Below are positions 1 to 8,517 of a stretch of 64,000 nucleotides of DNA, in pieces. The stretch's first letter is position 1. Each line of letters opens with the position of its first letter. Position numbers and translations under genes: made by a program. The DNA is from Paraburkholderia bryophila (lineage in GTDB: Bacteria; Pseudomonadota; Gammaproteobacteria; Burkholderiales; Burkholderiaceae). The notes beneath the pieces are model-generated. The model had not been told where the DNA came from. It did not search any database and saw only the letters and a list, made by a program, of their open reading frames with translations. Location: positions 2,108,001 through 2,172,000 of the forward strand of contig NZ_JACCAS010000001.1 in the NCBI RefSeq assembly GCF_013409255.1. The letters run 5' to 3'.

Positions 1-100
1 GGCAGGCAAAGAAAAGTAGGTGCCCCCCCGCACAGGCGACGCTAATAGACCACCGTGATCACAAGGAAAGGCCAACACCGCAAGACAACAACCAAAAAAG

Positions 101-140
101 CCCACCGCAGGCAAATAAAGCCCACCGCAGGCAAATAAAC
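101..140. repeat. 20-bp tandem direct repeat, two copies
   Basis: The unit CCCACCGCAGGCAAATAAAG occurs twice back to back with one mismatch in the last base, and a third partial start follows. It lies about 80 bp upstream of a small gene. The sequence before it (1-90) resembles an intergenic repeat I associate with Paraburkholderia genomes, but that is memory and was not checked. Confidence 0.7.
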
Positions 141-220
141 CCCACCAACCACCCAAAACAAGCGCACACTACCTCCCAGCTCCAGGAAGGAGCATAAACC
201 GCCAAACTGGGGAGTCCATC

Positions 221-358
221 ATGGCAAAAGGTCAAATGCGCAGCAACCGTGAAGTAAAGAAGCCTAAGCAGGACAAGAAGCCGCAGCCGGCGACATCGCC
301 ATCGGGCGGCACGCCGATCCGGACGCCGAGCGCATCGACGCCTGCGAAGAAGAATTAA
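221..358 (+). CDS. small basic hypothetical protein, 45 aa
   Basis: A 45-residue ORF starts with ATG six bases after a GGGGAG ribosome binding site (209-214). The product is rich in Lys, Pro and Thr, starts MAKGQMRSNREVKKPKQDKK and ends in AKKN. It has no hydrophobic segment and looks intrinsically disordered. I recognise no domain. The strong ribosome binding site and clean ATG make it a likely real gene. It stands alone, convergent with the MFS gene that follows. Confidence 0.6.
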   Translation: MAKGQMRSNREVKKPKQDKKPQPATSPSGGTPIRTPSASTPAKKN

Positions 359-423
359 CGATTAAGGTGAGCGCCCGCCACACCACTGGCGGGCACGCCT
401 GACCAGCACAAAGCGACCAGCAG

Positions 424-1908
424 CTACCCGGAAATATCCTCCAACGCAACATCCCGCGTCTTGGGCCCCAGCAGCCCAATCGCCACCATCACCACCGCCA
501 TCGCCCCGGAGATAAAAACAAACACCCCATTAACCCCAAACCGGCTCAAGCATCCGGCAATAACAAACGCAGAGAACATCGCCGAAATCCGGCTCCACGA
601 ATAAACGAAGCCAACGGCCCGTGCCCGAATACTCGTAGGAAAAAGCTCCGCCTGATACGCGTGATAGCTATACGAAATGATATTGCCCGCCAGCACAAGA
701 CACACGCCCAAACTCACCAGCAACACCGTCTCCCGCGCCTGACTAAAGGCCAACCCACACACCACATTCACCGCCGCCATAAAAATAATCACCGTCTTAC
801 GTTCGAAGCGGTCGGCAATCAACAACCCCAACAACGGTCCAAGCGGCGCAGCAATCGCGATAATGCTCGCGTACATCAAGCTGGTCGTCACCGTAATCCC
901 CTGCTTGATCAGCAACGTCGGAATCCAGTTAGCAAAGCCGTAATACCCCATCGTCTGAAACACGTGAAAGATGATCAGCATCAGCGTGCGCTTGCGATAC
1001 GGCGGCACCAACAGATCACGAAATGCTGCCCGCGCACGCACCGGCTCCGGCATCGCAGGCTCAGGCAACGGCCGGCCATATTCGCGCTCCACACGCGCTT
1101 CGAGACGCGTCATCACCGCATCCGCTTCATCGATCCGGCCTTTCTGCGCGAGCCAGCGCGGGCTCTCCGGCAGACGTCGGCGGATCCACCACACCACGAT
1201 CGCGCCGACCACGCCAGTCAGCACGACGAGGCGCCAGCCATCGATTCCGAAATAACGGTGCGGCACCAGCAGATACGACAGAAACGCGACGATCGGCACC
1301 GCGCAAAAGCCCACCGCCTGCGAACACGCCGACGCCCGTCCACGCACATGCTTCGGCACCAGCTCGGAGATATACGTGCCGATCGTCACGATCTCCACGC
1401 CAATACCGATCCCGGCAATGAAGCGCCAAAGATTGAGCCCGCCCGCCGTGTCCTGAAACGCCATGACGATATTGGCCGCCGTGTACCACAGCAGCGACCA
1501 CGTGAAGATCGCGCGTCGGCCAAAGCGGTCGGCGAGAAATCCACACGCCGCCGTGCCGATGAACAGACCCGCGAACAATGAAGCGATAAAACTCGCCACG
1601 CCGCTGGTGCCGAACAGCCCACGCGTGGTCGCGGTGAGAATGCCGCTGCGCACGAGTCCCGGCGCGATATAGCCGGAGAACATCAGGTCGTAGAGTTCGA
1701 AGAATAGCCCGAGGCTCAGTAGCATCACCAGCTTCCAGATCGAGAGCGTCGCCGGTAGACGGTCGAGCCGCGCGGAAATACGCGCGCCGTCCAGCGCAAT
1801 ACCATCGGCGCGGCCGCCGCTCGACACATCCGTGCCCGAAGGCACACCGCCCAACGCGCCGGCATCGCCGACCGCTGTCGCATATACCGCATGATTCGAC
1901 GACTTCAT
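424..1908 (-). CDS. MFS transporter, sugar/organic acid type
   Basis: A 494-residue major facilitator protein in the inner membrane, probably a proton-coupled importer. After a roughly 45-residue polar N-terminus it shows the family start FFELYDLMFSGYIAPGL, the loop 2-3 signature FLADRFGRR and the loop 6 motif RRRLPESPRWL, as in metabolite:H+ symporters. A good SD (AAGGAGACAG on the minus strand) precedes the ATG. It is the last gene of a minus-strand run with a class III CoA-transferase and an HMG-CoA lyase. The inferred substrate is therefore a short branched dicarboxylate or another acid activated by that CoA-transferase. The substrate cannot be read from sequence. Confidence 0.85.
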   Translation of the reverse strand: MKSSNHAVYATAVGDAGALGGVPSGTDVSSGGRADGIALDGARISARLDRLPATLSIWKLVMLLSLGLFFELYDLMFSGYIAPGLVRSGILTATTRGLFGTSGVASFIASLFAGLFIGTAACGFLADRFGRRAIFTWSLLWYTAANIVMAFQDTAGGLNLWRFIAGIGIGVEIVTIGTYISELVPKHVRGRASACSQAVGFCAVPIVAFLSYLLVPHRYFGIDGWRLVVLTGVVGAIVVWWIRRRLPESPRWLAQKGRIDEADAVMTRLEARVEREYGRPLPEPAMPEPVRARAAFRDLLVPPYRKRTLMLIIFHVFQTMGYYGFANWIPTLLIKQGITVTTSLMYASIIAIAAPLGPLLGLLIADRFERKTVIIFMAAVNVVCGLAFSQARETVLLVSLGVCLVLAGNIISYSYHAYQAELFPTSIRARAVGFVYSWSRISAMFSAFVIAGCLSRFGVNGVFVFISGAMAVVMVAIGLLGPKTRDVALEDISG

Positions 1909-2059
1909 CGCCTGTCTCCTTGGTTGCGGTCGGTCAGAGTTGACGCTTTCGCTCTTACTCCGATCCCATGCAACGTGTTGCTGAGTTCCGGTCTTACCGC
2001 CGGGTGAGATTGATTGACCACATTCAACGCATCTCGCGATGCATCCACTTCAAGCCGCT

Positions 2060-3304
2060 TCAAGCCGCTTCGCGCGGCGCCTGCGTCGAACCACCACCCA
2101 GCGCTGCGATTTGCGCATCGTCATAACCCAAACTGCGCAGCACATCGACGGTATGCTCGCCGATCTTCGCGATCGGCTGACGCGGCTGCAAGCGCGCTCC
2201 ATCGAGCGAAATGGGCAGCAGCGGCATCGCCGTCTCAGTACCATCGTCGAGCGTCAAACGCGCGAGGCCGCCGCTCTCGTTCAGATGCGGATCGTCGAAC
2301 AACTCTTCGGGTTTCGTGATCGACGCGAACGGAATGTGGTCGCGCTCGAACTGCGGCACGAGCGTCGCGCCATCGCATTCCCGCAAGGTCTCGCCGAGCG
2401 TCTTCAGCAGCCACTCGCGCGCCAGCACACGATCGTTGTTGGTCGTGAGGCGCGGGTCGGCCAGCAGGTCCGCGCGGCCGAGAATCGCGCACAGCGCGCG
2501 CCATTGACCGTCGCCGGTCGCGGCGATAAACATCTGCTCGTCATGGGCCAACGTGAACACGTCGTACACGGCCCAGGCGCTGATTCGTTCAGGCATCGGC
2601 GCGGCCGGCACACCCGTCGCGGCGTACTGCTGCATGTGCTGCGCGGACAGCAGCACGCAGTTCTCGAACAACGCGCTCTGTACTTCCTTGCCGCGTCCGC
2701 TCACGTGTCGTTCGTGCAGCGCGGCGAGCACGCCGATCGCGCCGAACATGCCGCCCATGATGTCGTTGACCGAACTGCCCGCACGCAACGGACGACCCAC
2801 CGGACCCGTCATGTACGCGAGACCGGCCATCATCTGCACGACTTCATCGAGCGCGAGGCGGTGTTCGTAAGGGCCGTTCAGAAAGCCCTTGTGCGACACA
2901 TAGATCAGCTTCGGATTGCGCTCGCGCAGCGACGCGTAATCGAGACCGAGACTCGCCATTCGACCGGGCTTGAAGTTTTCGACGAACACATCGGCGGTAT
3001 CGACGAGCTTGTGCAGCGCGGCCAGTCCCGCTTCGCTATCGAGGTCGAGCGCGACACTCTTCTTGTTGCGATTGAAGGTACGAAAGAACCCCGCGCCGGT
3101 ACCGAGCAGACGACGCGTGCCGTCGCCGCGCGGCGGTTCGACCTTGATCACTTCGGCGCCGAGGTCGCCGAGAATCATCCCGCAGGTTGGACCCATCACC
3201 ATATGCGACAACTCGATCACGCGAATGCCGGCGAGCGGCAAGGCGCCCGCTTGCTGCGGCGCGGCCTGAGCAGAAGAAGAAGCAGAAGACGAATGCGTAG
3301 TCAT
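2060..3304 (-). CDS. class III (CaiB/BaiF) CoA-transferase
   Basis: A 414-residue member of the CaiB/formyl-CoA transferase family, which moves CoA from a donor such as succinyl-CoA to a carboxylic acid through an aspartyl-CoA intermediate. The N-terminal signature is GIRVIELSHMVMGPTCGMIL. The RNKKSVALDLDS stretch and the VNDIMGGMFGAIGVLAALHER segment hold the expected active-site Asp. Length is normal. The start overlaps the stop of the upstream HMG-CoA lyase by 4 bp, so the two are translationally coupled. Human SUGCT, a relative, uses glutarate and 3-hydroxy-3-methylglutarate. Together with the lyase this suggests activation of HMG or a similar acid, which is inference. Confidence 0.88.
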   Translation of the reverse strand: MTTHSSSASSSAQAAPQQAGALPLAGIRVIELSHMVMGPTCGMILGDLGAEVIKVEPPRGDGTRRLLGTGAGFFRTFNRNKKSVALDLDSEAGLAALHKLVDTADVFVENFKPGRMASLGLDYASLRERNPKLIYVSHKGFLNGPYEHRLALDEVVQMMAGLAYMTGPVGRPLRAGSSVNDIMGGMFGAIGVLAALHERHVSGRGKEVQSALFENCVLLSAQHMQQYAATGVPAAPMPERISAWAVYDVFTLAHDEQMFIAATGDGQWRALCAILGRADLLADPRLTTNNDRVLAREWLLKTLGETLRECDGATLVPQFERDHIPFASITKPEELFDDPHLNESGGLARLTLDDGTETAMPLLPISLDGARLQPRQPIAKIGEHTVDVLRSLGYDDAQIAALGGGSTQAPREAA

Positions 3305-4353
3305 TGCAGCACCTGTGATTCGGTAGAGTCGAAAGAGGAACCCGAAGAAGGACCAGCAGCGGCGAACTGCTTCGGCAAACCGGCGCGTGCCAGATAGCCG
3401 TACAGCGGTTCGCCGGGCAATGCGTCGGCGAGCACGGCGCGCGACGCGAGCAATCGCGTGAGGTCGATGCCGGTGTCGTAGCCCATGCTGTCGAGCATGA
3501 ACACGAGGTCTTCGGTGTTGACGTTGCCGGTCGCGCCCGGCGCATGCGGACAGCCGCCGAGACCCGCTAGCGACGCGTCGAATTCGCGAATGCCGTGCTG
3601 CAACGCGATCAGCGTGTTGGCGAGACCGAGGCCGCGCGTGTCGTGGAAATGCAGCGAGCGCAGCGTGTTGCCCACCGCGTCGCGGACCAGTTCGATGATT
3701 TCGCCGACCTGGCGCGGCGTCGCTTCGCCCGTGGTGTCGCCGAGCGCGATCACATCGGCGCCGGCCTGCGCGGCGGCCCGCGCGATCGCGGCGATGTCGG
3801 CGTACGGCACCGCGCCTTGCAGCGTGCAGCCGAACACCGTCGACAATCCTGCGATCAGTTCGACGCGGTGTCCGCGTGTTCCGACACGAACGTGACCGCT
3901 GGCAGTTGCCGCGGCGCCTGCGCTAGCGTCTGCACCTGCATCGCTCGCCGCACTATCGATCAACTCGCGCATCGCCGCGAACGCGTCGATCATCTCCGCG
4001 GGCGTCTTGCGCACATTCGCGAGACTATGCGCGGCGCTCACCGAGATCGGCGCGACGATGCGATGCACGCCGGCTTCGAGCGCCCGTTGCGCGCCCTTCA
4101 GATTCGGCACCAGCGCGGTCACGGTCAGGTCGTCGTAGGTGAGCGCGTGGGCGATGACAGCATCGGCATCGGCCATTTGCGGCAACAGCTTCGCGGGCAC
4201 GAACGACGCGACTTCCATGTGCCGCACGCCGGCGGCATAGGCGGCGTCGATCCAGCGACGTTTGAATTCCGTGGGCATCGTGCGGGCGATGCTTTGCAGA
4301 CCGTCGCGCATGCCGACTTCGGTCACGACGACGCGCTCCCTGGTATCACTCAT
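3301..4353 (-). CDS. hydroxymethylglutaryl-CoA lyase
   Basis: A 350-residue TIM-barrel lyase that splits HMG-CoA into acetyl-CoA and acetoacetate. Family marks are TEVGMRDGLQ near the N-terminus (substrate-binding Arg-Asp), HFHDTRG (metal-ligand His pair) and GLGGCPHAPGATGNVNTED with the catalytic Cys of the GGCP loop. I chose the ATG at 4353 (MSDTRERVVV) because the open frame further upstream is low-complexity Arg/Ala sequence. An Ala/Asp-rich insertion near residues 148-165 makes it slightly longer than usual. Its neighbour is a CoA-transferase rather than leucine-pathway genes, which suggests use on exogenous HMG or a related acid. A citramalyl-CoA lyase-like role is possible. Confidence 0.88.
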   Translation of the reverse strand: MSDTRERVVVTEVGMRDGLQSIARTMPTEFKRRWIDAAYAAGVRHMEVASFVPAKLLPQMADADAVIAHALTYDDLTVTALVPNLKGAQRALEAGVHRIVAPISVSAAHSLANVRKTPAEMIDAFAAMRELIDSAASDAGADASAGAAATASGHVRVGTRGHRVELIAGLSTVFGCTLQGAVPYADIAAIARAAAQAGADVIALGDTTGEATPRQVGEIIELVRDAVGNTLRSLHFHDTRGLGLANTLIALQHGIREFDASLAGLGGCPHAPGATGNVNTEDLVFMLDSMGYDTGIDLTRLLASRAVLADALPGEPLYGYLARAGLPKQFAAAGPSSGSSFDSTESQVLQ

Positions 4354-4568
4354 GATGTCGAATCCCGATCTTGAAGGTCGCGCTGAATGCGAGGAATGAA
4401 GCAACTGAGTGACAGCGTGCGCGCGCCGGGTCGCGCGTAAAAGTCTGCGTTGACGACGCACTCCATCGCCGCTCGCGATGGCCGCGCAGGCATGCGGGAC
4501 GGGCATAAGCCGTCGCAAAGGGGAAACCCTTAAGGGCTTTTCAGGGGCATGGGAAGGGCGATTCGCGC

Positions 4569-4665
4569 GTGTGTTTGCTTCGGAGCGCTTTGTTTCGGGG
4601 CGTGCTTTGCCTCGTGCACGCTTTCCCGAGGACGCGCTTTGCTCAAGGCACGCTTCGCACGCAGA
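4569..4665. repeat. degenerate 16-bp tandem repeat, about 6 units, in the 357-bp gap
   Basis: Units begin at 4569, 4585, 4602, 4618, 4634 and 4650, so spacing is 16 or 17 bp. Each starts with RYGCTTTG or a one-step variant, followed by a pyrimidine-rich part ending in GRC. The array fills most of the non-coding space between the LysR gene and the HMG-CoA lyase gene (gap 4354-4710). The period is not a multiple of three and no credible ORF covers it. Its function is unknown; see findings. Confidence 0.6.
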
Positions 4666-4710
4666 TCAAACCAGGCGGCAACGCTCGCTCACGAAACGAC
4701 GCCGCCTCAC

Positions 4711-5601
4711 CTACCCGCGCAGCAAATGCTCAAGCAAATTCGCCGCCGCCAGCGTCAACGCCTGACGATCGCGCACGCAAATCACAAAGCGCCGCTCGGC
4801 CCACGCCTCGCGCAACGGCACGGCGACGATGCCGTATTCATCCGCAGCATGACGGGGCAGCGCTTCTCGCGGCAAGATCGCCACCGCGAGACCCGCCTGA
4901 ATGAAACGATAAGCCGCATCGAACGTCGACACGTACGTTCGATAATTCAACTCGTGGCCCTTCTCCACCGCGATACGCTGCATCAGCGCATTCACCGACG
5001 CATTCGACGCGAGCCCGAGATGATCGAACGCCAGTGTCTGCTCGAAGCCGACAGCGGCCTCTCCCGCGAGCGGATGCGCGCGCGGCACGATCAGCGCGAG
5101 ATGATCGGCGCGGTACGGCAAGACATCGAGATTGCCCATCGCCACGACGTCGCGGCAGATGCCGAGATCGGCGACACCTTCCTCCAGACCGCGCACGATC
5201 TCCGCGCTCACGCGTTCCTCGACGTCCACGCGAATTTGCGGATTGCTCTTCAGAAACGACGACAGCGCCTCGGGCAAAAACTCCACCATCGACGACACGT
5301 TCGCCAGCACCCGCACATGCCCGCGCGCACCGGCGGCGTATTCGCTGAGTTCGGCCTGCAAGCGCTCATGACCGCGCATGATGAGCTTCGCGTGCCGCAA
5401 CAGCGCTTCGCCGGCCGCAGTCGCGCGCACGCCGCGCTGGCTGCGCGACAGCAACGCGACGTCGACCAGCGCCTCCAGATCGGCGAGCCGCTTGCTGACC
5501 GCCGACGGCGCGATGAACTCGCGTTCGGCCGCGCGCGCGATCGTGCCTTCCTCGCAGACGGCGATGAACAGGCGCAAGGTCACCTGATCGATTTGCCACA
5601 T
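4711..5601 (-). CDS. LysR-family transcriptional regulator
   Basis: A 296-residue LTTR: N-terminal winged HTH (about residues 1-60, with TIARAAEREFIAPSAVSKRLADLE as recognition region, given here only as position 18-41) and a C-terminal periplasmic-binding-like effector domain. The ATG at 5601 (MWQIDQVTLRLF) fits the family start; the open frame continues upstream but that part is not LTTR-like. It is the first minus-strand gene, upstream of the HMG-CoA lyase/CoA-transferase/MFS run. The likely role is control of that run or of the divergent LysE exporter gene. Confidence 0.88.
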   Translation of the reverse strand: MWQIDQVTLRLFIAVCEEGTIARAAEREFIAPSAVSKRLADLEALVDVALLSRSQRGVRATAAGEALLRHAKLIMRGHERLQAELSEYAAGARGHVRVLANVSSMVEFLPEALSSFLKSNPQIRVDVEERVSAEIVRGLEEGVADLGICRDVVAMGNLDVLPYRADHLALIVPRAHPLAGEAAVGFEQTLAFDHLGLASNASVNALMQRIAVEKGHELNYRTYVSTFDAAYRFIQAGLAVAILPREALPRHAADEYGIVAVPLREAWAERRFVICVRDRQALTLAAANLLEHLLRG

Positions 5602-5883
5602 GAGCGGGCCCGCTCCCAGAAGGTGAAGTGAGAAAATTATGCACGAGGAAAGCGCGGTTAAAGTTGGCCCCAGGGTATCCACGGCCGTCGGACGCGTGTG
5701 CTGCAGCGAGTCGTACCTAATAACCATGCTCGCTTGCAGCGAAGAACAAGCAGCGAACAACCTTGCCCGGTTTTTTAAGTCTGGCTATGCTGGGATGCTC
5801 TTCATTTTCAGCGTGCCGCCATGCAGTGCTGAAACGAAACACGACAACCCGTAACGAACCACAACAATCAACCAGGGGTTTTG

Positions 5884-6525
5884 ATGTCCACCACCAGTCT
5901 CTTCCTCACCTCCGCCGGCGTCGGTCTCGCGATTGCCGCGCCGGTCGGCCCGATGGGCATGCTGTGCATCCGCCGCACGTTGACCGGCGGTCCGCGCGCG
6001 GGCCTTGCGATCGGCTTTGGCATTGCGAGCGGCGACGCCGTCTACGGTTTGATCGCGGCACTTGGCCTTGTCGGCATTTCGCAGTTCATGCTGGCGTATG
6101 ACCGTCCGTTGCATCTGCTCGCCGGTCTGTTCCTGCTGTATCTGGGCGTGCGCGCGCTGCTGCAAAAAGCCCCCGCCGACGACACCAACGGCGCAGGCAA
6201 CGGCAAGCTCGCGCAAGTCGGCCGTGCCGGCGCGCTGCGTGCCTATGCGAGTTCGTTTCTGCTCACGCTGACCAATCCGCAGACGGTGATCATGTTCGCC
6301 GCGCTGTTCACCACGCTCGCGCCGCGTGGCGCGTTTTCGTCGGGCGTTGCGCTGACCACGGTCGGCGGCGTGTTTTGCGGATCGATCGCGTGGTGGTGTT
6401 TCCTCGTGACGGTGGTGTCGCTCGCGCGTCACGCGATCGGCAGCAAGCTGCGCGTCGCGATTGACCGGATGGTGGGGATCACGCTGGCGGTATTCGGCAT
6501 CGTCGAAATTCGCCGCGCGCTTTGA
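5884..6525 (+). CDS. LysE-family amino-acid exporter
   Basis: A 213-residue inner-membrane exporter of the LysE/RhtB type with about six transmembrane segments. The N-terminal motif GLAIAAPVGPMGMLCIRRTL is diagnostic (PVGP loop), and LTLTNPQTVIMFAALF is the second conserved block. The ATG at 5884 is preferred over an overlapping TTG at 5881. It is divergent from the LysR gene with a 282-bp gap, a layout often seen for LTTR-controlled exporters. The substrate, possibly an amino acid, cannot be told. Confidence 0.9.
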   Translation: MSTTSLFLTSAGVGLAIAAPVGPMGMLCIRRTLTGGPRAGLAIGFGIASGDAVYGLIAALGLVGISQFMLAYDRPLHLLAGLFLLYLGVRALLQKAPADDTNGAGNGKLAQVGRAGALRAYASSFLLTLTNPQTVIMFAALFTTLAPRGAFSSGVALTTVGGVFCGSIAWWCFLVTVVSLARHAIGSKLRVAIDRMVGITLAVFGIVEIRRAL

Positions 6526-6769
6526 GCGTAAGCGGCGGCAACACGCCAGCGTGACGGCGCGCGGGAGCGGCTTCGAGCCGCTGTCCCTGCGCGCGTTAGG
6601 GCGTTCCGTACGCGGACGCGGCAGTTTTGCGACAATAGCGCCTTTCGCCGCACGCCGGCGCGTCGGTAGCGGCGCCATCGCCGGACTGCAGACGCGCGGC
6701 TCAAGCCGCGCGCGTGCCGACCTCGTCACCTAACCTGTTCACCCCATCCGACCGTCAGCGGTCCGCTCA

Positions 6770-7558
6770 ATGGCTCTTCCCCACATCGATCTGCTGTACT
6801 CCGTCTCCGGCCTGTTCGTCGGCTTTCTGGTCGGCTTGACGGGCGTCGGCGGCGGTTCGCTGATGACGCCGATCCTCGTCCTGCTGTTCAACGTACATCC
6901 GGCTACCGCGGTCGGCACCGACCTGCTTTACGCGGCCGCCACCAAGGCGACCGGTACGCTCGTGCACGGCCTGAAGGGCTCGGTCGACTGGCAGATCACG
7001 CTGCGGCTCGCCGCAGGCAGCGTGCCGGCGGCCACGCTCACGCTGATCCTGCTGCATCGCTATGGGATGGACACGCCGGGCGCCAGCCGGGTGATTCAGA
7101 TCGTGCTGGGCGTCGCGTTGCTGGTGACCGCAGTGGCGCTGGTATTCCGCCCGCAACTCGCGGCGCTCGGCGCGCGCCGTCAACGCCCGCCGCGCCAGAG
7201 TCGCACGCTCGTGCTGACGATGCTGACCGGCGCGGTGCTCGGCGTGCTGGTGTCGTTGACGTCGGTGGGGGCGGGCGCGATCGGCGTGACGGTGTTGCTG
7301 CTGCTGTATCCGTTGCTGCCGACCACGCGGATCGTCGGTTCCGATATCGCGCATGCGGTGCCGCTCACGCTGCTGGCGGGCGCCGGCCATTGGCTGCTGG
7401 GTTCGATCGACTGGTCGATGCTGCTGTCGCTGCTGGTGGGATCGTTGCCGGGTATCGCGATCGGCAGTTTTCTGTCGTCGCGCGCGCCGGACAAGCTGTT
7501 GCGCAATCTGCTCGCCGCCACGCTGACGCTGGTCGGTGTGCGGCTCGTGCTGGCCTGA
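6770..7558 (+). CDS. TauE/SafE-family sulfite/organosulfonate exporter
   Basis: A 262-residue membrane protein with about eight hydrophobic helices in two internally similar halves. Family marks are FLVGLTGVGGGSLMTPIL near residue 17 and the related LVSLTSVGAGAIGVTVLL in the second half. Members export sulfite, sulfoacetate or related anions, or take up sulfate-like compounds. No sulfur gene lies nearby, so the substrate is open. It follows the LysE gene in the same direction but after a 244-bp gap containing a hairpin, so it probably has its own promoter. Confidence 0.88.
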   Translation: MALPHIDLLYSVSGLFVGFLVGLTGVGGGSLMTPILVLLFNVHPATAVGTDLLYAAATKATGTLVHGLKGSVDWQITLRLAAGSVPAATLTLILLHRYGMDTPGASRVIQIVLGVALLVTAVALVFRPQLAALGARRQRPPRQSRTLVLTMLTGAVLGVLVSLTSVGAGAIGVTVLLLLYPLLPTTRIVGSDIAHAVPLTLLAGAGHWLLGSIDWSMLLSLLVGSLPGIAIGSFLSSRAPDKLLRNLLAATLTLVGVRLVLA

Positions 7559-7594
7559 GGCGCAAGCCGTCAGGCGTCCGCTCTCAGCTGATCT

Positions 7595-7843
7595 TCACTT
7601 GAAGAACCTGCACGTCAGATCGGATTCGAACTGCCGGATCCACTGACCGTGTCGGTCGTGATAAGACTGCGCCCAGCCGCCACGGCGTACCGTGACCAGA
7701 CGCTCCGGCGCGGCATCGCCCGGATTCACGCACGCGCTGATGTCGAAATGCGCCGGCGCAAAGCCGTGCCGCGCGCAAACCAGTTCGAAAGCCGCCCGAT
7801 CGCCGATCGGCAGATCCGTGTAGCGCAATAGCGTGGTTTCCAT
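7595..7843 (-). CDS. small conserved hypothetical protein, 82 aa
   Basis: An 82-residue soluble protein beginning METTLLRYTDLPIGDRAAFE, with two Cys (positions about 23 and 40) and a C-terminal part rich in Arg/Trp (GGWAQSYHDRHGQWIRQFE). A GGAG ribosome binding site lies 8 bp before the ATG. I know no family for it. It is convergent with the TauE gene (36-bp gap). Confidence 0.65.
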   Translation of the reverse strand: METTLLRYTDLPIGDRAAFELVCARHGFAPAHFDISACVNPGDAAPERLVTVRRGGWAQSYHDRHGQWIRQFESDLTCRFFK

Positions 7844-8169
7844 GGCATCGACTCCGGTTTCCCATGCATCACAGTACGCTCCGGCCTACGGCAATTGTGT
7901 GTCGCAGCACACAGACCGGCGGTAGCGTTCGCTCGCGGCTCGGGCCGCAACGGCGATGCCCCATCTTCACCGCACAAAAAATCCTCGCGCCGAGAAATAA
8001 AGCGAAAAAAAAGCCCCGGCTGAACCCGGGGCTTTTTTGCACTGACATGCATTCGGAAGGCGCAAGGCGGCGCTGGGCCACTGATCTGATTCCCAGGCGC
8101 GTACAGCGCCAATCGGCACCGTACGCGTGGCTGCAGCTTGCGACCTACCGTCCGCTGCCGGCCGCCTGC
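7844..8169. other. 326-bp intergenic stretch
   Basis: No convincing gene is present. It holds a strong bidirectional terminator (8003-8038), the 5' region of the small 82-aa gene, and the 3' flank of the BON gene. Confidence 0.5.
8003..8038. terminator. bidirectional Rho-independent terminator
   Basis: A run of A, then AGCCCCGG (8012-8019), a 6-base loop and CCGGGGCT (8026-8033), then six T. The A-run and T-run flank the 8-bp GC stem on both sides, so it can act in both directions. It lies downstream of the minus-strand BON gene. Confidence 0.88.
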
Positions 8170-8517
8170 TTACTGCTGCACGACGGTCAGCTTGTTCGTC
8201 ACCGACGTCACGCCCGCGACGCCCTTGGCGGCATCGCCGGCAGCGTCGATCTGGCCTTGGTTGGGCACCGAGCCCGTCAGGGTCACCGCGCCGCCACGGG
8301 CACGCACAGCGATGTTCGATACGTCGATGCCTTGCGACTTGGCCAGCACGCCACGCACCTTGCGGCCGAGTTGGCTGTTGGCCTTCTTGGTCGCCTTGGC
8401 GCTTGCAGCCGGCGCTGCCATCGTGCTCGGTGCATCGCTTGCCTGAGCGTACACATTGCACGCCACTACCATTGCCACCACCGAGCCCAGCGTTTTCAGA
8501 AAACCGACCGATTTCAT
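8170..8517 (-). CDS. BON-domain periplasmic protein
   Basis: A 115-residue exported protein. Residues 1-25 form a Sec signal peptide ending CNVYAQA. Residues about 50-115 form one BON domain, with KVRGVLAKSQGIDVSNIAV and the GAVTLTGSVPNQGQIDAA core typical of OsmY-type domains. Such proteins bind phospholipid surfaces and act in envelope stress. The SD AAGGAGAAG precedes the ATG at good spacing. It stands alone, with a terminator downstream at 8003-8038. Confidence 0.88.
   Translation of the reverse strand: MKSVGFLKTLGSVVAMVVACNVYAQASDAPSTMAAPAASAKATKKANSQLGRKVRGVLAKSQGIDVSNIAVRARGGAVTLTGSVPNQGQIDAAGDAAKGVAGVTSVTNKLTVVQQ

Noticed and set aside
661..1581. 306-residue plus-strand open frame opposite the MFS gene
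   Set aside because: Arg/His-rich antisense shadow of a clear membrane transporter; no SD and no domain.
2048..2077. 10-bp repeat CTTCAAGCCG at the end of the CoA-transferase gene, and a similar GCTTCAACCC repeat at 36023-36052
   Set aside because: Only two or three short copies, partly coding, easily explained by chance or slippage.
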